Source: Eublepharis macularius
Lineage: Eukaryota > Chordata > Lepidosauria > Squamata > Eublepharidae
Assembly: GCF_028583425.1 (NCBI RefSeq)
Contig: NC_072801.1
Coordinates: forward strand, 21,348,001 to 21,412,000
Reading direction: 5' to 3'
DNA length: 64,000 nt
The notes under the pieces were generated by a model. That model was not told where the DNA came from and made no database searches. It saw nothing but the letters and a program-made list of their open reading frames with translations. Positions 1 to 12,040 of this stretch are shown piece after piece (within the stretch, counting starts at the first letter, position 1; every line of letters starts with the position of its first letter). The translations under genes were made by a program, and so were the position numbers.

Positions 1-24
1 GAATGGCCCAAAACCACCCAATAA

Positions 25-105
25 GTTTCCATAGCAGAGCAGCAAGATTTCGGTCCACCTTAAAGACCAAAAATTGCTCTTCTATTGCAGACCAACATGA
101 CTAAG
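25..105. repeat. Fragment of Penelope-like terminal repeat
   Basis: The segment contains 'cttaaagaccaa' and 'ttgcagaccaacatgac', which resemble the tail of the PLE-type terminus near 47.2 kb ('gcagaccaacatagct'). The two pieces run toward each other, as in the inverted termini elsewhere in the window. It is a short remnant and assignment is tentative. Confidence 0.4.
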
Positions 106-117
106 CCTTTGAATCTA

Positions 118-192
118 TCTTTATAGCAGAGTAGGGATTAAAATCTGGGTCTCCCAGCTCCTAATCTGACACTCTAACCACTACACTACACT
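118..192 (-). repeat. tRNA-derived SINE, head fragment
   Basis: Read on the minus strand it gives a tRNA-like head: 'gtgtagtggttagagtgtc' corresponds to the A-box region, followed by a decayed B-box region. It is the same family as the longer copies at 18105-18349 and 56740-56985; the body and L2-like tail are missing here. Confidence 0.65.
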
Positions 193-502
193 CAGTGGCG
201 TAGTGTGAGGAGGCCAGAGGGGCAGCTGCCATGGGTGCAAAATTATTAGGGGGTGCTGGCTGCCGAGCCTGCACCACATCCATAAGAGCCGGGAGGCCAC
301 TGCCAATGTGGCGGGCGGCTCACTGGATGCCAAGCTGGCCCTCCATGGCTGCTGGCCAAGGAGCACGTTGAGCAGGTGGCAGCAGCGTGGGTGGCTGCAG
401 GGCGAGCGGCTGTAGCAGAGCCTGTAAGACAGAGATGTTCTGCCAGGCATATGGTTGGGGCTAGGCTAGGCCTCCACTAGCCTGGATAGAGAAGACTGAG
501 CC
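193..502. other. GC-rich stretch, unclassified
   Basis: GC-rich sequence beginning 'cagtggcgtagtgtgagg', which looks like the start of an interspersed repeat. I see no terminal inverted repeats or target duplication. The open frame on the minus strand has no recognisable domain. Confidence 0.3.
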
Positions 503-510
503 CTCCCTAT

Positions 511-916
511 TAGAGATGGGCACGAACCAGAAAAAAAAACTGAACCATGTGGTTCGTGGTTTGTCAAATTTCACGAACCATGAACTTTCACGAACCTGCC
601 CCTGGTTTGCGAACTGGTTCATTTGGTTTGTGAAAACGTCACTTCCGGGTCAGCAGAAGGTCACTTCTGGGCCAGAAGAAGGTCACTTCCGGGTCAGCAG
701 AAGGTCTGCAGGAAGTCCATCCCCTGTTGCTTAGAATACTGATTGATTAGCACCAGGCTGTCTGCAGTTACGAACCAGATAATGAACCAAACGAACCAGC
801 CTAAAGTTTGTTGCGGTTCGTCAGAAATGGGATCTGATGAACTGCGGTTCGCGAACCATGAACCGGCCTGGTTCATGCTTAATTTTGATTCATATTTTGG
901 TTCGTGGCCATCTCTA
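511..916. mobile_element. Non-autonomous hAT-type DNA transposon (MITE)
   Basis: The 406-bp element starts TAGAGATGGGCACGAA and ends TTCGTGGCCATCTCTA, a near-perfect terminal inverted repeat of the hAT 'TAGRG' type. It is flanked by a perfect 8-bp target duplication, ctccctat (503-510 and 917-924), the length expected of hAT transposases. The interior is full of 'gaacca/ggttcg' words and three near copies of 'ggtcacttccgggtcagc'. It carries no transposase frame, so mobilisation must have been in trans. Confidence 0.9.
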
Positions 917-984
917 CTCCCTATTAGAGTTGTCTACCATCTAGCTTCCAAACTGGCAAATTGATTACTCCAGTTGATGAACTG

Positions 985-1136
985 GTTGCTGCTGTCGTGT
1001 ATATTAGTTATTGTTATGATGTTGTTGATTTTAAACTGTTTTAATGATATAAGTATATGAAATGTTTTATCTGATGTAATCTGCCTTGGGCCTACTTGCA
1101 GGGAGGGCAGAATAAAAGTCTAAAATAAATAAAAAC
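985..1136 (+). repeat. L2/CR1-like LINE 3' end
   Basis: The segment ends 'tctgccttgggcctacttg', 'cagggagggcagaataaaag' and a short A/T-rich tail. That is the form of an L2-type LINE 3' end, in which the word 'ggagggc' precedes 'ataaa' repeats. It is 5'-truncated and carries no ORF. Confidence 0.6.
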
Positions 1137-2365
1137 ATGCTTTGTTTACAGAGATGGAAACTTGCTGTATCAGAACACCCATTTGTGCTTAGTACTTTTT
1201 AATTTATGGTTGAAAAACATAGCGAAAACCCTACCAAATCCTGGTACAATCCAAATAAGTCCAAATTATGTTATGGTGACTTGTAGATATCTGATGGAAG
1301 TGTGCTTCAAGCTAACGCGTACTTTCACACATGGCGAGAGTTTAGGGCTATATTTAACAACAACAACAACAAAACCAAAAAGGATTTCTGACCATGGCTT
1401 TTGGCGTTTGCATCCAACAGAGAAACTGCAGTTTCAGAACTCCAGCACAATGTGTGGGCCTTTGTGACGTTCCAGTCATTTGAGGAGGACAATGCAATTT
1501 TATCACAGCTGGTGAACTGGCACACCTCTTAATGGGAGTAACTCTTGACTATGAAATCCTTGCAACTTCACATTCTGTCCACATTTTATGCATGCTGGTA
1601 ATAGAATATATATTTAAAAACCCTCAGGTCTCAGGTTCAGTTTTTGGTGCATCCAGTTAAAGCATGCATTGGGAGAGATCTTGTTGTACTTAAGGCCCTA
1701 GAGAATTGACGCCAGTCAGTGCAAAACTGTAGTGATCTTGATGGGCTCAAAGAGATGACTAAGTTTGTTTGTTTATTTACCTAGAATTTTTTATGCCTCC
1801 TCTCCAGGGAACCTGCCCCAGAACAGAACATAAAACATTAGAAGTAATTAATTAAAATCCAGTTTTAAGAACCCAGAATTTTAAAAAAGTCAGACCATAC
1901 ATGGTGTTAAAAAATCAAACTTTAATTAAAAGCCTGGGTGAACAGAAATGTTTTGTCCTAGTACTTGAAAGGGAGCAACATAGGTGGCATGTGAGCCTCA
2001 AGAGGAAGGGCGTTTCATAAGTGAGGTGCCACTACTGAAAAAGCCCTGTCTCCGGTTGCCACCCACCTCACTTGTGAAAGCAGGGACACAGAGAGCTGAG
2101 CTTAGAAGGCAGTTCTTAACCAAGTTTAACCCAGTCTCTTTGTGGTAGCATCAGCATCTGAATAGTTGGTATGTTTGCAAGGTCAGAATGTAGACTAGTA
2201 GTGCACTTAGGGTGAACAATAGAAGACAATCTGGACAGGGGGATCTACTCTCAGAAAAATGGCAAACGCATGTGTATTGTGCTCTTCTGGTATGCCCGGC
2301 AGGAGTGCCAGAATCATAACAGAAAATAGCTGTGAACCCTGGGCAATTCATCATGACTGAGAAGG
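1137..2365. other. No gene; possible LINE 3'UTR remnants
   Basis: I see no coding signal. Around 1980-2110 there are words such as 'gtttcataagtgaggtgcca' and 'aaaaagccctgtctcc' that resemble the LINE 3'UTR family seen near 45.5 and 50.6 kb. The rest is anonymous. Confidence 0.3.
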
Positions 2366-2373
2366 TTCCTCCC

Positions 2374-2633
2374 CAGGGCTTTTTTTCAGGGGGAATGCGG
2401 GGGAACGGAGTTCCGGAACCTCTTGAAAATGGTCACATGGTGGGTGGCCCCGCCCCCTGATCTCCAGCCAGAGGGGAGTTGAGATTGCCTTCTGCGCCGC
2501 TGAGCGGCGCGGAGGGCAATCTCAACTCCCCTCTGGCTGGAGATCAGGGGGCGGGGCCACCAGCCATGTGACCATTTTCTCAAAGGGCAACCCACTGAGT
2601 TCCACCACCTCTTTCCCCAGAAAAAAAGTCCTG
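2374..2633. mobile_element. Palindromic hAT-type MITE, copy 1
   Basis: The 260-bp fold-back element begins CAGGGCTTTTTTTCAG and ends with the inverted form, '...aaaaaaagtcctg'. A perfect 8-bp target duplication, ttcctccc, sits at 2366-2373 and 2634-2641. The centre is a long dyad around 'gccgctgagcggc', with arms reading 'ctgatctccagccagagggg' and its complement, so the element could form one long hairpin. Related copies are at 31201-31452 and 33080-33326. It has no coding capacity. Confidence 0.9.
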
Positions 2634-2641
2634 TTCCTCCC

Positions 2642-3522
2642 TATTACCAAACATATCTACAGCATAACTTTGATGATGCCATTTGGTTCTCTGAATCTTC
2701 AGAAATGCAACATATGCAAGGTCTCCCCTCCTCCTTTAAAAAGTGGTACACACTGTGATACTAAAACTTCTAAGATTGGCTCACTCTTCCGTTCTTGGGG
2801 AGGGGGCAGGGCACTGCTGCTAATATGCATTACCCTGGGTGCAAGCCAACACTGGCTGAGTTCAAGTAGACGTGGAATCAGCTGTTGTTGATGATGGATG
2901 GTTTGTTTTGCTAGGAATAAGGATGTCCCCTGTATAACTCTGGGATTCTGGAACCAAGGAAGCTCAGGGCTGGCTTTGTCATTAAGCAAGCTAATGCATC
3001 TTCCCCTTAAGTATTACATTTTGCAGATACCACTGAAGGCTGCCAACTGACCATTATTCAGTGTATCGTTATAGTTTTACCACCACCGGGAGAGTAGTGG
3101 CAAAGTGGACTGTGGGTTTTCTGCACGAAAATATCTCACACTGTCTGTGGGAAGCCCCTTGCATTTCACAGAGCTCTGAGGTTCCGAAGCAAGGAAGGTG
3201 TTCCCTTCATTTGAGATGTTCCTAAAATTAGAAGCCTTTTTGGCAACTCTGCTTGCGAAGCGCTTGCTAGGTCACTTCTGCCCAGGCCACAAATGAGACT
3301 TGCAGAGTGAGATGAGGTTTCCCTCAGGGACAAATACGGTACTTGGTCTCCACAGTGTTCCCAGACCTGAGCCAGGGAAATTCCACTGCTTCTTGACGGA
3401 GCCACTGGCTTGCAGCAGTGAGAACCAGGGTTTATTGGCAGGGCAAACCCTTATAAATTATAGGCACAAACAGATGACGTTGGCCCTCTGAAATCAAAAG
3501 CAAGCGTGCTTTCTCACTCAGA
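2642..3522. other. No recognisable feature
   Basis: Anonymous intergenic sequence. The open frames on both strands are short, without start context or known motifs. Confidence 0.4.
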
Positions 3523-3686
3523 GCCTTACACAGGTTGGACACTTGTCAGCTTCCCTCAAGTTTTGATGGGAAATGTAGGTTTCCTGGTTTTACAGCTTGG
3601 CTCTCCATAACAGCTGCAAGACCAGGATGCCTACATTTCCCATCAAAACTTGAGGGAAGCTGACAAGTGTCCAACCTGTGTAAGGC
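3523..3686. mobile_element. Fold-back MITE with 57-bp inverted arms
   Basis: Positions 3523-3579 and 3630-3686 are inverted copies of each other (arms begin 'gccttacacaggttgg'), separated by a 50-bp loop. Part of the loop ('cagcttggctct ... tgcaagaccagg') is repeated again just downstream, at about 3694-3731, hinting at a partial second copy or a local duplication. The arrangement is that of a small non-autonomous DNA transposon; I could not define a target duplication. Confidence 0.65.
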
Positions 3687-3794
3687 ATCACTTGTAGCTT
3701 GGCTCTTAGTATAGATCCCTGCAAGACCAGGTCTACTGCTTTTGGAATGAATAGGCCCACAGCAGTGAATATGATTATCTTCTCTCCCCCCCCC

Positions 3795-4072
3795 CACCGT
3801 TATCCTCACAACTGTCCTGTGAGGTAGGCCAATACTGTCGGTTGGTATGCATTTTTAATCCTACCCTTCTTAGAATGAGCTGTGAGTGATATGTATAATT
3901 CTCCCTCCCCTGCACATCCCATTTTTATGCTCACTATAACCTTGTGAGGTTGGCTTGGCTGAGAGAAAATCATTGGCACATGGTCACCCTGTGGATCTCA
4001 TGGTAAGGGAGAGCAGGGATTTGAACCCAGGTCTCTCGGATCCTAGTCAACTACACCACACTGGCTCTCATC
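3795..4072 (-). repeat. tRNA-derived SINE copy, partly duplicated
   Basis: The minus strand reads from a tRNA-like head ('tagttgactaggatccgaga', 'gggttcaaatccctgctctc' as B box) into the body ('cctcacaaggtt'). A second, shorter body fragment, 'cctcacaggacagttgtgag', lies at 3795-3830, so the copy is either rearranged or two insertions are stacked. Confidence 0.65.
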
Positions 4073-4459
4073 ACATTTTCTTAATATGTGCTCGGGTTGC
4101 TGCTTCGTTGGACCTTTTCTGTGACTGCTTTTGAATCCCAAATTCTAACTATCACTTATATGTGAATCTGCTTGTTCATTTAGATCATCTTCAGATACTA
4201 TGCTTTGCATCCACTGTCTGAGTTGTGTTAGATGGGTATGCAATACAGGGATTTCTCTATAGTGACACCTGCCCGGCTTCTTTGTGGGTGGGATTAGGAG
4301 GTATTCTTTGGGGAACTGAAAAGATGTCCTAGCCTTTTCTCATTGGTTTTCACGCTTCATTGACATTGTTTTCTCCTGTAATTGTTGTAGTATTATGTTT
4401 TTAATGTCATTTGTTTTTATTATAACGTAAGCAACTTTGTTAGAATTTTTGATGGAGGG

Positions 4460-4688
4460 TAGGGTTGCCAGCTCCAAGATGGGAAATTCCTGGAGATCTG
4501 GGGGGTAAAACCTGGAGAAGCCTGGAGAAAGTGGGGTTTGGGGAGGGAAAGGACCTTGGCATGGCATAATTCCATAACATCTACCCCCCAAAGTAGCCAT
4601 TTTCTCCAGATGAACTGATCTCTGTGACCTGGAGACCACTTGTAATTCCAGGAGATCTCCAGCCACTACCTGGAGGATGGCAACCCTA
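4460..4688. mobile_element. hAT-type MITE (TAGGGTTGCCA family)
   Basis: The 229-bp element has termini TAGGGTTGCCAGCTCC and its imperfect complement '...gatggcaacccta'. The 8-bp target duplication, atggaggg, is perfect (4452-4459 and 4689-4696). Internal dyads of 'cctggagatct' are typical of fold-back MITEs. It has no transposase frame. Confidence 0.9.
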
Positions 4689-4696
4689 ATGGAGGG

Positions 4697-6649
4697 GCAG
4701 GTATAAATGTTTTAAATCTATAAGCAGCAAGTGTTGGGTTTTTTTAAAAAAATTAGAACTCTCAAAAATTGCTCAACTGATCCATAATTTCAGACTGTGA
4801 TTAATGAACTTTTTAGTGTTCATGCAATTATGCTACATTTTTATTTAACAAAATGTACTTGCTTACCTGGAAATTTCAAATTTGAGGGTCTCTCAAACTT
4901 CTTTTGCACCTTAACTGTCTCATAATCCAAAACGTCTATGACATCAAAGGATTTCAGTCAATGGGCAAATGGAAGAGTTTAAGACACCTATGTTTTAAGA
5001 ATCCCAAATTAATCCTAATCCTAATTATGCATCATGAAAAGATAAATTCTGCAACCTGGGGTAAGCAAACTAAGCAAATGTAGGTGAATTTACTGAACTC
5101 GTATTGATTTCTTCTGCTTCATACTTGATATAAAATCTTATTCAGCCACCTCTCTGGCTTCTCAGTGTAGCTCTGTAGAAACCGCTATTTGTAGAGGATT
5201 GGACTATAGAAAGGCATTGGCTGTTGATAGTTTGATACCTTCAAGTTTTGGGTTGGATGGAAAATAGGTTAAAACAAGTTTTGGCTACTCCGCTCTTGAG
5301 AGAAAAACTAGTCTTTCTGTCCTCCCCTTGATGAAGGTCCCGGTTGAAAGGAACAGGTTTGTGTGGCGATTGATTTGTGACCTCTGAAGTTGACACACAG
5401 GATATAATATCTGTAGATTTCTTTATAGGCTGGGCTATCCAAACTGATGTGAAGGCCTCTAAAGGAAACTGTGAGAAGAAAATGTGCTTTGGCAAAGTTT
5501 CATATATAGCAATGTAAGCGGTGTCTTGCAAGTTTATTCTGACTCGCGGAGTGAAAAAAAAATTATTCCGTACTGATAACAAACTGTGCAAACACATTTG
5601 TGCAATTCTAATTTTGTCCTACGGTATTGGGTTGCCTGGGGTTAAGTTGCATAATGGTAAGCAGAGTAACTGGGACATGATCCAGTGCAAAGTGAGGCAT
5701 GAAACTGGCACTCCCCCCCCCTTGTAAATGTGTATCAGCAAGAAGCAGACATTCCAGCAACTACTGGTGCAGAGCTAGAAGAGATCTGTGCAGTTTGATA
5801 CCCGCATTCTTTTGAAATGAATCATTCTTTAAGGCAGACACAGGATCTCTCGCTCACTGTGAGACACATGCAAACATCAGTCTGGTTTAGACCCGGATGC
5901 GTAGCGACTTCTGTCTATGTACTTATATGGCCTCAATCTCTATAGTGGCTGAATGCTCGCTGCAGAAGGAGGTGTGGGCAATACTGGAATACCCCAGTAG
6001 TATTCCAAGGAGCAAATGCATTTCTCTGGGATTATGTGCTTGTTACAATGTATGTCTGTTTGTGATTGTACTTCCAGGAGACAAAATGTGCGCCCCATGC
6101 CAATGCTATTTTGGCACTGGCATTCCAGCAGTTATGTTTGCATTTACTAATTTTTGCATTTTTTTGTTTATCTTTTACATATTATTACTTGCCTCTCTTA
6201 CCTTCTAACAAGGATGGCTGGTTTACACAGAGCTGCCATCTAGGGGCACAGTCCACAGCGCAATATGATAGGGTCCTATGCCTTATCCTCAAGTGGAGGC
6301 TGGGAAGCTGGGTGATGCAAGGATTCATGTGCATCCACAGCAGGGAACCTATGTTTCTTGGGAGCAGACACAACCATTTCCTGGTTAGGAGGAGCCATTC
6401 CTAACCATGGAGCAATCGTGGCAGCTCCAATCTGCAGCGGCAAGTTGGCTTGGCCATCGGCTAGGACCCAGATGGTTTGAAGACATGGCAGCACAGAGCG
6501 GCTGTTTAGCTGCAGCCTTAAGTCTTGATGCATTGTGAATGTCTTAGGTGCCTGGGCTGGGAAACCACTCTGAAGAAGCAGTTTGGATGCTTGGAGCACC
6601 ATCAGAGCATACCCTCTGGGAATTGTTGTGAAGAAAATGTAAAAAATAG

Positions 6650-6651
<2 letters not shown>
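4697..6651. other. No recognisable feature
   Basis: AT-rich, then mixed-composition intergenic sequence. I found no gene, tRNA, or repeat that I can name. Short open frames here lack conserved motifs. Confidence 0.4.
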
Positions 6652-6737
<86 letters not shown>

Positions 6738-6739
6738 AC
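6652..6739. repeat. (TC)n(AC)n compound microsatellite
   Basis: About 37 bases of CT repeat run directly into about 50 bases of CA repeat. The alternating composition opens all frames and so creates several spurious open frames on both strands. Confidence 0.97.
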
Positions 6740-8539
6740 CTTATATGTGAATGAGGCTACCCCATCACAACTGGTTTGATTCAGAGATTCTTGTTGCTTT
6801 GGCCATTTTTTACCCACATTCCCTATCCTTGTAGGAAGGATAATGGAGAATGTGCTTCTAACAAAACTTGTGTTTTAAATGAAACATTTCAGAACTGGAA
6901 CTAAACTGACTTCTTATTAGACAAGACTTGGTGGAGAATGGATACTTGGGGTAGTATGAGATTCAGTTAATCTGATTCCAGGACTGGTTATGTATTTCCA
7001 TCCTTTATGATTTACACGTTGCAATCAAAGAATGGCACCTTAACTGGTGTGAGTGACAAAAAAGTGGTTGTTTGTAGGGCATTCTCCAATGCAATCAACT
7101 TTGAACAAGCACCTTTGCAAATATCACACTTTTTATTTCAGGGAAATGTCACATTAACTCATCACCACACTTCCACAAATGCCTTTTAAAAATGCCTTGT
7201 CCTAGTCCCCCTGTGCCTGTAAAACTATATAACGGGTTCACCTTTCCACTTTGCATGAAAGGGCAATCTAATATCTGGTTATGGCTGAGGTACAAGTGTT
7301 CCGAAGGGGGGGGTGCGGTGAGAACTACAGCGATGTGTGCAAATGCCACGGCAAATGTGTTGTGGGTAGTGTCCCATCACACGTACCTCCCTTTCAAAGC
7401 CCTAGAGATTGATTGCTTGGATTATCTCAATTTGCAGAAGGGGGAATGGACAAAACTAACTGGCAATTCCTCACGTGACTGGGATTTAGGAGGGGGATCT
7501 GTCAGCAGCATCAAAAGGTTTACACGTGCTCCAAAGGCCCTTGTTTGCCAGGGACGTCCATTGTTTTCTAATCCCTGTCCCAGGTAAAGCACTTCGTCTC
7601 TCGTGTTCCCCTTGATTGCACAAGCATGGAAGTGCGTGAATGCAGATGCTGGGGTCAGAACAGAGGTGAGTGATGGAGATCACGGATCTTGGTTATCATG
7701 ATAGCTCTGCATTGTGGCCGCATAGAAATTATAAAGGAGGCTTGTGCTTCCTTCTGCCTCTGTTTGGATTTGCTAATGGGGGCTATCCCCACCCTGTGCT
7801 GCTGCTAGCCCTTTAAAGGGGCTTGGAGGTGACAGCACCCTTATTTTGCAATATTTTTTTTCTTTAAAGGGCTCTATCAGCATGCAGTGGTATGTTTGGG
7901 CAGGGTGGTGGTGGTTTGCTATTCCATGCAGGAGTGAAGGGGTTAAACTCTCCCATGCCAATCCTTCCCTGATCCTAATTAGGCCCAGTTTAAAAAGACG
8001 CTGGGAAGACTGGTCAGAGATCTCTAAGCCTGGTGCCCATTTTGACCCTTGAGCTCCATGCAGCTTGTGAGGCAGGGGATCGGAGGGCCTTGCTTAAGAA
8101 TATCCTCCCCCCTTGAACTCACTGGGACTTATTTCAGGGTCACCCTGCATAGATTCAGGCCACGTATCCCCTTGGGACAAGTCTAGTCATAACTCACTGT
8201 CCAGGCTGACTTCACTGGGGCCCTGAGTATGACTGGCTCAGATTGGAAACCTCTAGTTAGAGTAATTATTCTATCCTTCTAAGTCCTTTGAAGTCAACAA
8301 GCTTCAAAGGGCCTCCACTTTGTTTAGGACTGGACTCTTGTTGTCCTGCCAAGGGGTCATTCCCCCCGCCCCCATTATGGCAAAGAAAAAAAGAGAAAGA
8401 GGGGGAAAAAACACAACCCAACAAAAGAAGGAAAAGATAGAGACAAAAACCAATGTTGCTCAAAATATGGTACAAATAAATTAGGAACCAGTAAAAAAAA
8501 AATTAAAACTGATAATAAGTAATACAAAAATAAGGTTAA
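6740..8539. other. No recognisable feature
   Basis: Intergenic sequence with scattered short homopolymers. No coding or RNA gene is supported. Confidence 0.4.
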
Positions 8540-8815
8540 AATTAAAAACAATAATAGTGTGGTCCAACAAATTAGTACTATACCATTGTATATAAAAATG
8601 AACAGTTTCCAGATATACAGGTATTGTACATTTATCACCATATGTATAGAACCAATAAAAATGAACACGTTCCAAATATCACCATGTGTATAGAACCAAA
8701 CACATTTTAGCCTCAGGCCTTATCTCATGCGGTGTACCCCATAAATATAACTCTTTCTTACAGACTGATCATCACAAAAGGAACAGGAAAATAAAATCTG
8801 TATAATTATTGTGTA
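8540..8815 (-). repeat. Penelope-like terminus, decayed
   Basis: Read on the minus strand, 'tggttctatacacatggtg', 'acaatacctgtatatctgga' and 'ttatatacaatggtatagta' match, in order, the sequence downstream of the degenerate hammerhead at 15273-15304. The minus-strand text 'gaggctaaaatgtgtttgg' sits where that copy reads 'gaaatgcatttgg'. It is therefore a second, opposite-orientation copy of the same family. An internal segment containing 'ttctatacatatggtg' is repeated. Confidence 0.55.
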
Positions 8816-8939
8816 TATATTATTTTCATGGGAAATTAAACTGATTTTAAATATGAAGCTTATTAAAATATTTTAATTAATAGCCCAGTTGAAAAGGAAG
8901 GGAGCAAAAAATGCACAGGGAGTGGCCTAAGGGTTACGT

Positions 8940-11456
8940 CAGCGTAACCTGAATTTACACTGGCATAACTCCCCCCCCCCCGCAGCTGGGCACATGGCTA
9001 TGGTACTGCTCTGCTGTAACCCCCCCCCCCCCCGGCTGGGGTCTGGCCACAGCAGCTGGGTGCGGGCACATGTGCGGCATAATTCATTGCACCAGCCCCT
9101 GGGGGGCAGGACCTGAGGTAGTTGGCTCCCTAAGCTGCTCTGGGCCTGGGAATGCCAGGGTGGGACGTTGTATAGCGAAAAATGGCAGTGTATTGTACGG
9201 TGCCCATTGTACGGGAAAAACTTGCTCCCCCAATGCCCCGCCCTGCCCACGTAGCTCAGTGGAGCACAGGATGCAATGACCACAGGAACCAATCCGCTTA
9301 TACGCTCGTGGTGGCTGAGCCCTCTCCCCGGCAGCCAGTCTGTCCTCTGTACACCCTACATAAACTTTGCCCAGAGTGGCCATGGCCCCAGGTAAGTGGG
9401 GGCTCAGCGGGAGGCCCTGCCTGAGAGCACCCTGCCATAGGGACTTAGAGCACAAGCTGGGAGTAGGCTCATAAGGTGGGCAGGGCAAGAGTGCACCAGG
9501 GGACTTAGCAAAATTTGGGGAGCACTGGGACTCACTCAGGGAAGGAGAGCTGGCTCCCGAACGTCTAACTGACCACTTTCGCTCAAGTTCCCTTGCAGGT
9601 TATCCTGAGTCCCAGCTCAGGGAGGGCTGAACTGCACCCACCGCTAAGGAGGAACTGGGGAGCTGGCTGCTGTGGCTCGCTCATTCACACCAGCCTCCCC
9701 ATTCCCCTCACAGGCCCCCACAGACAAGGCCTGCCAGGGAGAGGGCATGGCCCCTGCCCACAAGCTTGCACATGATCCAGGCCTACCAAGGAGGCAAACG
9801 CCCAAGGAGCCATGTTAGCCACAGCTGTTACAGGGTGGGCGGATTCCAGCAGCCCATGCCGGGGCTCCGGGTGAACACCCTCAGCCAGGCTCCCCGCTCA
9901 GGCAGAGAAAAGGACGCGGTCGCAAATCGGGGTGACTGGGTGGTCTCTTTTGTAACTCCCTGTCGATGGTGGGCACACAGCTCGTTGACTGTCTCCCTCA
10001 CAGGATCAGAGTTGCAAGCAGCCATGGAAACAGGCCATCTGGATGTGGATGAGGGGTACATTCTCTCTGGAGGGGCATGCATGATCTGGGTGCTGATAGT
10101 GCCTGTGACCATGGAGCCACCATTGCTGCTGCTCCCAGCCACGAACACCCTCCCAGGAAGTTGCTGACCAGGCCAAAGTTTGCTCGAGGCTGTTCCTCTT
10201 GCCTCACGTGTGTCTGTTTCCCTTTCAGACAGGTCGCAACCCATCAGGGAGGCCATGGAGCATGGCTGTCTCTGCCCTTGGTGATCCTTCTTCACTGTTA
10301 TTGAAGCCCAGCCCAGAGAGGGGTTCCCCAGGCAGCCCGTATCTCTGCCTCACTCCTGTGAGGGCAGCAGTCGGTATGGATCTTGTGGCTCCAACTGCTG
10401 TGCAAATAGGCTCTGCTTCCCTCCCAGCTGAGGGATGTAGACGGGACGCACCTCCAGGCATCCCATTCACTTTTCGCAGTTTAATAAAATCCATGTTGAA
10501 CAACTTCCCTGTCTGTTTGCTTGTCTGTGCATGACAGCTGCCCCCCTCCACTTTCCCAATGGGCTGCCATTTTACACTTTAGGCAATTGGTCTCTGACTC
10601 GGGGCTGGGATGGGTGGGGTGGCTCCAAAGGGGCGCCAGGTGCATCTGTGCCTTTCTGGGGCTCTGCTGCCCAAAGGAGCAGGTGTTCAGCAGCCAGCTT
10701 CCCTCCCCCCCTTCAGGTTTATGGCAGGCAACGAGATGGGACTTGGAGTGTGTCTGGGGTGGGGCTGGGGGTGCCACAGAGGACTCTCCTTCCCCGACAG
10801 CTCTCCTGCTGTCTGATAAAGCAGGCAGAGGACCTCTACGTACAGGGAGCAAGGTTGTTGCCAGGGGGTGGGATGGGGAGCAACATCCTGGGATCCTCAC
10901 AGTCTCTACCCCCATGAGGCCAGCCTACTCTCCCATTAGTTCTTTGCAAAGGTAGGGATGGACCATGAGAATCCTGCACTGGGGATTGGGATGGTGGCCC
11001 CGGAGCAGGTTCTCCAGTCCTGCAAGCCATCACTACACTTTGGGGCTCTCTTCCTGGGACTGGAGCATGGCTCATGCGATCCACCTTGTGTTCTTCTTGC
11101 ACCTTCTTGATGCTGTGACGTGTTTCAATGGAGCCACTGCAAGTCGATGGGCATTTGTTGCACCCATCACATCCAGTGGTCCTTCCCGTCTCCCCAACAG
11201 TCTCCCCATCAGCTGCTGCAAAACCCACCCCCTGCTCACCTCTATGGAGCTGCCCCTCCATGACCTTGAGGGGGGCACTCCTGAGTGCTGGGTCTCACCA
11301 CCTTTCGATCCCTCTTTTCAAGGAGGCGGAGCATGTTTCTCGGGGCGGCAGTAGAGGGACTTGCAGGCAAGCGGCGCTTCAGTTGCCAACCTGGCCCTTG
11401 TCGGAAATGGGTGCTGGGCAAGCAAGAGGGCGGGTGACCTTCCTGCAGTGCCGGAT
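8940..11456. other. GC-rich cryptic block, unclassified
   Basis: This 2.5-kb block is markedly more GC-rich than its surroundings and carries C-homopolymers at 8970 and 9023. On the plus strand it contains donor-like 'caggtaagtg' (about 9389), acceptor-like 'ttcccttgcag' (about 9588) and 'cccctcacag' (about 9709), and an AATAAA near 10481. That is reminiscent of a decayed transposon or retrogene with exons. No translated segment shows a domain I recognise, and open frames occur equally on both strands as expected from base composition. Confidence 0.35.
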
Positions 11457-11599
11457 CTAGGGTTGCCCATGCCCAGGGCAACCCTAGGCTGAGTACCTCA
11501 CGTGCACACGCAGCGCGCGCACTCCCACGCCGCGTGTTGATGTCACTTCGTGATGTCATCATGTGGGGGCGGCGGCGGCGGAGGCAGCGTGTGGGGCTG

Positions 11600-12040
11600 G
11601 GAAGCCTCCCACGCCATTCACCTCCCCTCAGGCAAATGGCACGGGTGGCCTCGCAGCCCCGCGCGCTGCTTTCGTCTGCCCCGCGGGACAGGGGGTGGCC
11701 GGCTTGCTGTGCACCCCCTGCCCTGCAGGGCAGGCAAAAGGCAGCATGGCCACCTGCGCCATTCACCTGCCCTGCTGGAGAGGGGGCAGCTGGCTGCCCC
11801 CTGTCCTGCGGGGCAGGCGCATGGCGCAGGTGGCCTTGCAGCACCCTGCGCTGCCTTTCGCCTGCTGCGTGGGACAGGGGGCTGCCGGCTTGCCGCCCAC
11901 CCCCTGTCCTGCAGGGCAGGCGAATGGCACGGACAGCCCTGCAGCCCCCTGCGCTGCCTTTTGCCTGCCCTGCAGGACAGGGTGTGCATGGCAAGCCAGC
12001 CACCCCCTGTCCCGCAGGGCAGGCGAAAGGCAGTGCGGGG
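11600..12040. repeat. GC-rich minisatellite, ~103-bp unit
   Basis: The word 'gcagggcaggc' or a close variant recurs at about 11629, 11725, 11808, 11911 and 12014, a spacing of 83-103 bp. Units also contain 'gggacagggg' near-dyads with 'cccctgtcc', so both strands look similar. This explains the long parallel open frames on both strands, which I do not regard as genes. Confidence 0.8.

Noticed and set aside
6276..6817. Frames with long Cys-Val and Arg-Glu repeats
   Set aside because: Products of the (TC)n(AC)n microsatellite.
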